Positions 57,754 through 64,000 of a stretch of 64,000 bases of DNA are shown piece by piece (position 1 is the first letter of the stretch; the number at the start of each line of letters is the position of its first letter). Source of the stretch: Bog-532 sp963824545 (lineage in GTDB: Bacteria > Actinomycetota > Actinomycetes > Streptosporangiales > Streptosporangiaceae). The notes beneath the pieces were generated by a model. That model was given only the letters and a program-made list of their open reading frames with translations. It made no database searches and had not been told where the DNA came from. The stretch is from positions 665,146 to 729,145 of the forward strand of contig CAWGPP010000006.1 in the NCBI GenBank assembly GCA_963824545.1, in the 5' to 3' direction. The position numbers and the translations under genes were made by a program.

Positions 57754-59732
57754 TCAGCGACGAGAGACGAGGGGGAAGGTCGCTCCCATCCGGCGGTATT
57801 CGCGCTGGATCGCCGAGATGAGGTCCTCGTCGAGGACCGGCCGGCCGGCTTCCAGCGCGAGGAGGCAGGCGTGCAGGGCGGCGTTGCGGATCCGGCCGCC
57901 GGTCAGCGTGCACCGCCGGGCGACCTCATCGAGCAGCCGGGCGGACACGGCGTGGTCGAGGGGCAGGTGAGCGGCCCATATCTGGTGGCGGGCGTCGGCG
58001 TCGGGGGGCAGGAACTCGACCGTGACGTCGATCCGGCGCTGGAACGCCGCGTCGATCCGGCTCGAGGCGTTGGAAGTAATGATGACGATGCCCTCGAAGG
58101 TCTCGAGCCGCTGCAGCAGGAAGTTGGTCTCGAGGTTGGCGTAACGGTCGTTGGCGTTCCCGACCTCGGTGCGCCCGGTCATAAGGGCGTCGCCCTCGTC
58201 AAGGAGCAGAACCACGTCGAGTTCTTCGGCCCGGCCCAGCACCTGGTCGAGGTTCCGCTCCGTCTCGCCGATGTACTTGCTGACCACGGCGGCCAGGTCG
58301 ATGCGGTAGACGTCCAGGCCCAGCTGGGCGCCGACGTAGCGGGCGGCCAGGGTCTTACCCGTGCCGCTGGGCCCGCTGAACAGGGCCCGCACGCCACGGT
58401 TCATGGTGCTTGAGATGGCCGCGCCGGCCTGGGCCGCCAGTCGTTCGCGGTGCCGGCACAGGGCCAGCAGAGTCGACAATTCCGAGGCAGCTACCGGCGC
58501 CAGGACCGGGGGAGCGGCGCCGTCGAGCGGCTGAAGGTGGGTGGCCAGGGTTTCCAGGACCTGGCGGCTGAGGGCCCCGGTGGCGGCCCGCACGTCGGAC
58601 GGCAGCACCTCGCTCCGCCCCTGGCTCGCCGCGACCGCCCGGGCGAGGGGCGCGGCCCGCCGGATGTTGCCCGGCGTGAGCAGGAACCGCTCGATGATCT
58701 CCGCCAGATCGGCCGGGTCGGCCTCCAGGCCACTGTCGAGCCAGAGACGACAGCGGTCGTCGGCGTCGCCGCTGTGCAGGGCGAGAGACAGGGCGCTGTC
58801 GAGAGCCGGCCCGGACAGTCCACCGTGGCGTCCGGCGACCACCCCGAGCGGGACCGGCCCCTTCCCGTCGCTCGTGCCGAGCGGCGGGAAGGCCGGGATC
58901 CGGCAGGTCTCACCGGGAGCGGGCGTGGCCACGGTCACGGCCATGGCACCGCTCAGGGCCGCCATTGGCCCAAGCAGCCGCCAGCCCTCGTCGCCGACCG
59001 CTCCGGTGTGCACCAGCACGTCACGCCCGAGCCGGCTGGCGATGGCCCCGAGCAGGGTCAGGCGGCCGCTGGATTCCGGGCCGCGCACGACGAGGGTGGA
59101 CACGGCTCCCGAGGCGAGGAGCCCGGCGATCCGGGGCAGGCTCGCCCGCAGCCCGGGCGGGACGACCACCTCGTCGAGCGGGGGGAACGAGCCGGCCGCA
59201 GCTCGAGGGACGGAGGGAGAGATGAGGCGGCGATGGTCCCCCCGCTGAGCAGGTCCCAGACGGCCACGGGCAGACGGGCGACCCACTCGGACCGGGGATC
59301 GGCCGGATTGTCGACCATGAGCAGCCCCGCCCGGGCCAGCCGCCGGCACCGTTCCATCACCTCGCCGGCGGTCGTCGGGCCTGCGGCCAGGAGCCAGCCC
59401 AGCAGCCCGAAGCACGGCCGGCGTGCGGCCAGCGGCGCCTGGAGGGCGGCGAAGAGGGAACCGAAGCGGATGTCTTCCTCGATGAGACCGGCGGCCATGA
59501 GCACGAGCGCGTCGGGTCGTTCGAGCTGCACCAGCGGCAGGTGCGCGGCGGCGCCCGCTTCCAGCTCATCGATCTCCTGATCCCCGTCCACGTCCGACAG
59601 CGCCCGGTACTCGTCGAGCCAGGGCGCCAGCTTCTCTTCGGCGGGGAGGCGGGCCAGGAGCCTGGCGACCACCGCGTGGCGGTAAAGCTCGGCGTGGCGC
59701 GCCGCCGTGCTCACGTCGCAGAGCTCGGTCAC
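57754..59732 (-). CDS. AAA+ ATPase of the eCIS type (one apparent frameshift)
   Basis: The C-terminal 330 residues are a classic AAA+ module: Walker A ALFSGPSGTGKTLAARYVG, Walker B LDVVLLLDEGDAL, sensor GIVIITSNASSRIDAAFQRRIDV with the arginine finger, and a lid domain. Similar ATPases are a hallmark of extracellular contractile injection systems. Upstream, from GTG 59732 (overlapping the previous stop as GTGA), a helical N-terminal domain reads AARHAELYRHAVVARLLARLPAEEKLAPWLDEYRALSDVDGD, ending IAASSLPPSLELRPA. Near 59190-59215 sense passes to another frame (PAGSFPPLDEVVVPPGLRASLPRIAGLLASGAV), consistent with one inserted base. If joined, the protein is about 660 residues. Confidence 0.82.
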
Positions 59733-61825
59733 GGAGCCTCCAGGAAGTGGAAGAGCACGATGCGGCCGAGCGCGGGCACCCAGCCCGGGTCTCGGTCGAG
59801 GCCGGCCACGCGCGCGGCCAGATCCACGTGCTGGAGGCTCAGCACCACGTCGACGTGGGTGGCGGTCACCAGCACCCGGCCCGGTGAGACCAGCGACGAG
59901 ACGCCGATCGCCCGTGAGCGGAGCAGCCAGCTCACGAAGGCCCCGACGGAGTCCCCGAAGCGCTGCTCGGGGTGCGGGGCAGCGCCGGCCGCCGGGCCCT
60001 GGGCCGCCATGATGATCTCGGCCCCTCCCAGCAGCGCGGCCTCGGCCGCGCATACCTCGTCCAGCCGGGAGGGCGGGCAGCGGACATCGGCGGCGACGAA
60101 GCCTGCCTCCGGGTGCCGGATCACCAGCTGTTCGCCGCTCTGCCGGGCAATGTAGGTGGGGTGCGGCGGTGGCCACCGCCGCAGCCAGGCCTGCGGCAGG
60201 CGAAGGGGATCTTCGGACCCAAGCTCAACGGCGGGCGGGGTCCCGGGGCGGCGGCCGTCGAGCTCGGCCAGCACGTCCCACAGGGGGTCGTCGGCGTAGT
60301 CGCTGAGCTGGGCTCCGAGGAGGTGGCGCCCCAGCAGCTCCACCAGCGCCCACCCGGCCGGCCCGACCGCGTCATCCGTGTCGTCGAGCCAGACGGCGAA
60401 ATTAACGAGAAACAGGAGCGACGCCAAGCCGGTGGCGATCCCGCCGTCCGCTGGTGTCCAGGTCCCGGGGCTCGCCACGTCATCACCCCCGGGCGGTTCC
60501 ACCGGGGGCTGCCGGAGAGCCGGCGCTCCGCTCGCCTCGGGGCAGCCCGCCGCCTGGGCGTGCGATGCACGGGCCGGAACCGCGGTTGGCGTGTGGCGGG
60601 TCGTTCCGGCGTCGGCCAGGACGGCCGGTGACTCCGCCGCCGTGAGAGCCTCAGCCGACGGGGCGGATGTCAGCGGGCCGGTGCCCCGGCCAGCCTGAGC
60701 TGGCGGGGTGCCCATGGACGGGGCCGTTCCTGGCGGGGCGGTTCCTGGCGGGGCGGTTCCTGGCGGGGCGGTTCCTGGCGGGGCGGTTCCTGGCGGGGCG
60801 GTTCCTGGCGGGGCGGTTCCTGGCGGGGCGGTTCCTGGCGGGGCGGTTCCTGGCGGGGCGGTTCCTGGCGGGGCGGTTCCTGGCGGGGCGGTTCCTGGCG
60901 GGGCGGTTCCTGGCGGGGCGGTTCCTGGCGGGGCGGTTCCCGGCGAGGCGGTTCTTGGCGGGCCTCCCGGGCGCGCGGCCCTTCCGGCCGGGGCCTGTGG
61001 CCCGTTGGCATCGTCGCCTGCTGCCCGCCAGGCCGCCAGGTGCTCGGCGTAGGAGGGCCGGCGCACGAGGGCCGGGGCGTGGTGGAGGGAGAGCGCCACC
61101 CCAAGCAGGGCCTCGGCGTGCGGGGGAAGGGAGGTGGCTGGGAGCCATCGCCGCCATGGGGGGTCCACCGGGCGCCGGTCGGCCGGCACCGGTGGGGCCA
61201 GTGGGGCCAGCGGCTCCGCTGGGCTCGGTGGGCTCGGTGGGCTCGGTGTGCCCTGTGGCGAACGTAGGGAAGGCCGCTCTTCGACCCCGAAGGCGGCCAG
61301 CAGGGCCTGCAGCACCCTCGACGTGTCGGGCCGGGAGAGGAGGGACACGGCGCTCCGGGCCTCGGGCTCGGGGAGCCGGGCGAGGCTGGCCGGCAGCCAG
61401 CGTATCTGCGACATCCAGGCGGCGGCCAGCGCGGTGCCGCCCTCGGCGGAGGCGGCCGGGAGGACTGCCCGCCAGTACCAGCGGCGGCTGGCCACGCCGT
61501 GCGCGAGGTCGGCGGTGAGGCAGGCGAGCAGTTCCACCTCATCGCCGAAGAGCACGGCGTTCGCCGAAGCCCCGACCGGGCCGGCCGCCGGGCGGGGCGC
61601 CCCTTGGCGGAGGTCGGCGAGGGCGGCCCGGGTGCGCTGGGCGGTGCTGCCATCGACGCGGGCCAGGTCCATCCGGCGCACGACGAGGACGGCGCGGTCG
61701 GGCAGGCCGGGAGGATGCAGGTCGAGAGAGCGCAGGCGGGACTCGGTGCGCACCCGGAATCCGGCGTCGCGTCCCGCCCCCCGCTGGCTGGTACGCACCA
61801 TCAGCTTGCCGACCTGAACGGTCAT
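59729..61825 (-). CDS. eCIS-associated protein with 16-unit APPGT repeat
   Basis: A 698-residue protein of unknown exact role. The N-terminal 200 residues are folded (LDLHPPGLPDRAVLVVRRMDLARVDGS, and a helical part ELLACLTADLAHGVASRRWYWRAVL). A proline-rich middle follows that contains sixteen tandem A-P-P-G-T units (60721-60960). The C-terminal domain reads TGLASLLFLVNFAVWLDDTDDAVGPAGWALVELLGRHLL and RQSGEQLVIRHPEAGFVAADV, ending RIVLFHFLEAP. It is coupled to the ATPase gene downstream (GTGA) and is 3 bp from the upstream gene, so it belongs to the same operon. Proteins of this layout are associated with contractile-injection loci; this is recognition, not a search result. Confidence 0.65.
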   Translation of the reverse strand: MTVQVGKLMVRTSQRGAGRDAGFRVRTESRLRSLDLHPPGLPDRAVLVVRRMDLARVDGSTAQRTRAALADLRQGAPRPAAGPVGASANAVLFGDEVELLACLTADLAHGVASRRWYWRAVLPAASAEGGTALAAAWMSQIRWLPASLARLPEPEARSAVSLLSRPDTSRVLQALLAAFGVEERPSLRSPQGTPSPPSPPSPAEPLAPLAPPVPADRRPVDPPWRRWLPATSLPPHAEALLGVALSLHHAPALVRRPSYAEHLAAWRAAGDDANGPQAPAGRAARPGGPPRTASPGTAPPGTAPPGTAPPGTAPPGTAPPGTAPPGTAPPGTAPPGTAPPGTAPPGTAPPGTAPPGTAPPGTAPPGTAPSMGTPPAQAGRGTGPLTSAPSAEALTAAESPAVLADAGTTRHTPTAVPARASHAQAAGCPEASGAPALRQPPVEPPGGDDVASPGTWTPADGGIATGLASLLFLVNFAVWLDDTDDAVGPAGWALVELLGRHLLGAQLSDYADDPLWDVLAELDGRRPGTPPAVELGSEDPLRLPQAWLRRWPPPHPTYIARQSGEQLVIRHPEAGFVAADVRCPPSRLDEVCAAEAALLGGAEIIMAAQGPAAGAAPHPEQRFGDSVGAFVSWLLRSRAIGVSSLVSPGRVLVTATHVDVVLSLQHVDLAARVAGLDRDPGWVPALGRIVLFHFLEAP
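60721..60960. repeat. Sixteen 15-bp tandem repeats
   Basis: The unit GGGCGGTTCCTGGCG is repeated sixteen times with only a few base changes: one in the first unit, one in the fifteenth and two in the last. Thirteen consecutive units are identical. It encodes an A-P-P-G-T repeat on the minus strand. Near-identity suggests recent expansion by slippage. Confidence 0.95.
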
Positions 61826-61828
61826 CGT

Positions 61829-63265
61829 TCAGGACGTGCCGGTGAAAGGCTGCCGGACGACGAAGGGCGGCTTAATGCCCTGCGGCCAGTAGTACTGGTT
61901 CTTCATGAAGACGACGTACAGGGGCACCGTCCCCTCGCCGCGTTCATTGACCCAGGCCGACCAGTTCTCGAAGACGTAGTAATAGGTGATGACCGTCCCC
62001 TTCTCGTCCTCGCCGGGGCCCGCCGTGGCCACTGGCTCCACGAAGTAGGACTGCCGGAGGGCGAAATAGGCCGTGTCCCAGTTGAGGAGCCCGCCGAAGC
62101 GGGCCAGGCGCCCGAAGAAGGTGCCGATCACGAATCCTGACTGCGGAGCGAGCTGGGACAGCCGGGATCGCAGCAGCTTGATGGTGTCGGAAGACAGGAT
62201 GTCGATCGGCTGACCGGTGACTGCCTCGCTGGCTGTGGCCTTGGCGTCATCGGTCACCTGGGCGAGGTTGGTGATCTCGTCGAAAGTGTCCTGTTCGGGG
62301 GCGATCGGCAGGAAACCCACGGGAGGAAGCAGCCCGAAGACGTCCGAGGCCACCGTCCTCCGCGAGACCCCGGCCGTCACGAGATCCGAGAGCTGATCCT
62401 GGAACTGCAGGAACCGCGCCTCGCCGTCGGCGGACCGCTGATCGGCTACGGCCGCGCTCCAGGGGGTGCCGGAGACGTCGGGCCGGGTCGTCCGCCGCCG
62501 GGCCGACCAATTGTCGATGAAGGTGATCGTCCCGGCGTCCCAGTAGAAGACGCAGAGGGGAAGGTCGCAGGGCGTGAGATCGGTGGAGGCCAGTTGGTCC
62601 AGCCCGCGGTAGGCCAGGTTGAAGCTGAACGGGTCAACCCCCAGGTTCGCCAGCTGGGCTGTGCCCAGGAACCAGTGGGCCAGCAGGTTGCGGCGGTTGT
62701 CTCGGGGGTTGTCGGCGGTGACGTTGATGCCGTCCACCTGGTTGCCGGGGGTCAGCGCGACGGGCAGGAGAATGGCCTTGAACTGGACCCCCTCCGCCTG
62801 CCACTGGGCCGTGCACGCGACCGGGGTGTCGCTGCCCGGGGGGACGGCCATCGGGGCCTGGCCCTGGAACTGGCAGGCGGGCAGGGCGGTCAGCAGGTAG
62901 GCGCCGGTCCCGACGGCTGCCTGCGCGCCGCTCGAGGCCGTGGTGCAGGTGGCAAAGCTGCCGCCGGCCGGCGCGGCGGGGGTCCCGGCGATGGAGAGCG
63001 GCAGGGTGACGGCGGCCGGGACCGAGACGGGCTCGCCGGACGGGGTGATCCCCAGGCCGGCCGCCACCGTGAGCGTGGTCGCGGCCGCGGTCACGGCGAG
63101 GCCGTTGACGATGCCCGGCCCCGCGGCCCGGCCAGTCCAGGTGTCCCGCCGCAGCAGCGTGGACTGGCCGGTGGCCAGGTCCTCGGCGGCCAGCAGCCGC
63201 CCGTTCACGTAGTTCGGGAGCAGGGCGCCGTTGGCGAAGCTGGACCCGACGAGCCGGCTACTCAT
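61829..63265 (-). CDS. eCIS-associated fibre/baseplate-like protein
   Basis: A 478-residue protein that opens LVGSSFANGALLPNYVNGRLLAAEDLATGQSTLLRRDTWTGRAAGPGIVNGLAVTAAATTLTVAAGLGITPSGEPVSVP. This form (location-dependent N-terminal motif, then a repeat-free strand-rich head) recurs in actinobacterial contractile-injection clusters. Later parts include LGTAQLANLGVDPFSFNLAYRGLDQLASTDLTPCDLPLCVFYWDAGTITFIDNWSARRRT and FENWSAWVNERGEGTVPLYVVFMKNQYYWPQGIKPPFVVRQPF. ATG at 63265 overlaps the preceding stop (ATGAGTAG). The precise role (fibre, baseplate wedge or surface attachment) is not determined. Confidence 0.6.
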   Translation of the reverse strand: MSSRLVGSSFANGALLPNYVNGRLLAAEDLATGQSTLLRRDTWTGRAAGPGIVNGLAVTAAATTLTVAAGLGITPSGEPVSVPAAVTLPLSIAGTPAAPAGGSFATCTTASSGAQAAVGTGAYLLTALPACQFQGQAPMAVPPGSDTPVACTAQWQAEGVQFKAILLPVALTPGNQVDGINVTADNPRDNRRNLLAHWFLGTAQLANLGVDPFSFNLAYRGLDQLASTDLTPCDLPLCVFYWDAGTITFIDNWSARRRTTRPDVSGTPWSAAVADQRSADGEARFLQFQDQLSDLVTAGVSRRTVASDVFGLLPPVGFLPIAPEQDTFDEITNLAQVTDDAKATASEAVTGQPIDILSSDTIKLLRSRLSQLAPQSGFVIGTFFGRLARFGGLLNWDTAYFALRQSYFVEPVATAGPGEDEKGTVITYYYVFENWSAWVNERGEGTVPLYVVFMKNQYYWPQGIKPPFVVRQPFTGTS

Positions 63266-64000
63266 TGACGATCCCTTGGCCGGTGACCCGGGCGAAGGAC
63301 ACGATGGTCGCGCCCTCCCACCCGACGTAGCGCACGCCGCTCAGCTTGATCCAGTCGGCCAGTTTCATCGGGCCGGATGTCGGCGAGCCCGGTGCCGGCG
63401 AGTTGACCTGCGGCAGCGAGGTGATGTCCACCGGCGTCTCCTCGGTCGAGAACACCAGCCGCAGATAGAGGGGAAAGGGGCCTCTCGCGAGGCCAGGCCA
63501 GCTGATCGTCCAGATGTTGTCTTTCGTCTTGATGGGGATTTCCTTGGCCACGGGGAAGACCGGCGTGCCGGTCAGGTCGTCCAGCACCTGCACCGAGGGA
63601 CGGTTGAGAGTGACAAAGACGTTCTCTTTGACGCCCTGCGGTTGCGGGTGGAACCACAGCTCAAGGCGGGCCGGGATGGTGCCTTCGGGGGTCTGGGTGT
63701 TCGGGATATAGCCGACCGTGACGAAGGGAACGCTGGCCGGCGGGCTGCCCCGCACCGAGGTATAGGCGGTCACGTCGCCTGTGCTGGTCGTATCGAGCAG
63801 GCCCTGGCCGGCGACAGCGGCGGCCAGGGTGGTGGCGTTGTTGCCGACGAACACCTCCGTCCCGGGGAAAACAGCGGACAGCTGGTCACCGTCGGTCACG
63901 GTAAAGCCCGGGCCCGGCGGTGAGCCGGGTGCCGCGGTGAGGGTCCACAGCTGCGAGAACGGCCCGGGTCCGGGTGCCGGCTCGGTGCTGAAGGCCCCCG
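63258..64000 (-). CDS. Unknown eCIS-side protein, cut by window end
   Basis: The minus-strand frame is open from 63258 to the end of the window, so the start lies beyond 64000. Readable text includes PGPGPFSQLWTLTAAPGSPPGPGFTVTDGDQLSAVFPGTEVFVGNNATTLAAAVAGQGLL, VTLNRPSVQVLDDLTGTPVFPVAKEIPIKTKDNIWTISWPGLARGPFPLYLRLVFSTEE and WIKLSGVRYVGWEGATIVSFARVTGQGIV. It is strand-rich and without membrane segments. It overlaps the downstream gene by 8 bp, so it is in the same operon. The family is not recognised. Confidence 0.65.
   Translation of the reverse strand, partial: GAFSTEPAPGPGPFSQLWTLTAAPGSPPGPGFTVTDGDQLSAVFPGTEVFVGNNATTLAAAVAGQGLLDTTSTGDVTAYTSVRGSPPASVPFVTVGYIPNTQTPEGTIPARLELWFHPQPQGVKENVFVTLNRPSVQVLDDLTGTPVFPVAKEIPIKTKDNIWTISWPGLARGPFPLYLRLVFSTEETPVDITSLPQVNSPAPGSPTSGPMKLADWIKLSGVRYVGWEGATIVSFARVTGQGIVNE

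Noticed and set aside
60667..61518. Plus-strand frame with many F-L-A-G-R repeats
   Set aside because: It is the antisense reading of the 15-bp repeat; the coupled minus-strand gene explains the region.
1..64000. CRISPR arrays, tRNA and rRNA genes
   Set aside because: No spaced identical repeats of CRISPR type and no cloverleaf or T-arm sequence were noticed on either strand by eye; a covariance search was not possible.

Overview
The window is high-GC DNA from a filamentous-type actinomycete. The evidence is a WhiB regulator, two Methyltransf_19 (DUF574) methyltransferases, an Asp23/Gls24 membrane cluster, an F420-type luciferase-like oxidoreductase, an AfsR/SARP-like activator and MalT/LuxR regulators. 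Genus and species cannot be fixed from the sequence alone. Genes are dense and often overlap by four bases (ATGA/GTGA). Several regions also hold broken gene pieces, so this looks like accessory or rearranged chromosome rather than a conserved core segment. No rRNA, tRNA or CRISPR array was seen.

Layout. 1-7.4 kb: end-truncated catalase, aquaporin, WhiB, two response regulators, hemC and hemA, an HD-domain protein, and five copies of a 19-bp GCTAGC-centred motif in the spacers. 7.4-18.8 kb: single metabolic genes (NAD-dependent reductase, CapA-like protein, LLM oxidoreductase, hotdog-like protein, hydrolase-LuxR fusion, methyltransferase, FAD oxidoreductase, C45-type peptidase) with remnants of a sigma factor and an AAA/LuxR regulator. 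18.9-23.0 kb: a six-gene Asp23 envelope-stress operon, divergent from an ECF sigma factor and an anti-sigma-like zinc finger fused to an Asp23 domain.

24.7-33.2 kb is the most striking part: a single minus-strand operon hdrC-hdrB-hdrA-mvhD-mvhG-mvhA-protease. It encodes a [NiFe]-hydrogenase of the Mvh (group 3c-like) type joined to heterodisulfide-reductase-like subunits, the architecture of H2-driven flavin-based electron bifurcation. HdrA carries an inserted GltD-like NAD(P)H:FAD module, an internal 30-residue duplication and an apparent one-base frameshift. mvhD runs in frame into mvhG with no stop codon.

33.7-44 kb: an FAD/BBE oxidoreductase, a beta-lactamase-fold hydrolase, a MalT-type regulator split by a 99-bp MITE-like element with CTAG duplications, a polytopic membrane protein and a second methyltransferase. 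44-51.3 kb: two toxin-antitoxin systems (MntA/HepT, FitA-like/VapC), a TetR-P450 module with matching operators, a second TetR with a perfect palindrome in front, a SnoaL-like protein and a SARP-like regulator.

51.5-64 kb looks like the edge of an extracellular contractile injection system (eCIS) locus. It holds an FHA protein fused to a Tc-toxin-like helical region, a three-module family-2 glycosyltransferase, an unknown broken secreted-type gene, an AAA+ ATPase, a protein with sixteen 15-bp tandem repeats, and two proteins that look eCIS-associated, the last cut by the window end. Sheath, tube and baseplate genes would lie beyond base 64000. Apparent single-base frame changes in hdrA, the ATPase and the 56-kb gene may be real decay or residual assembly indels.
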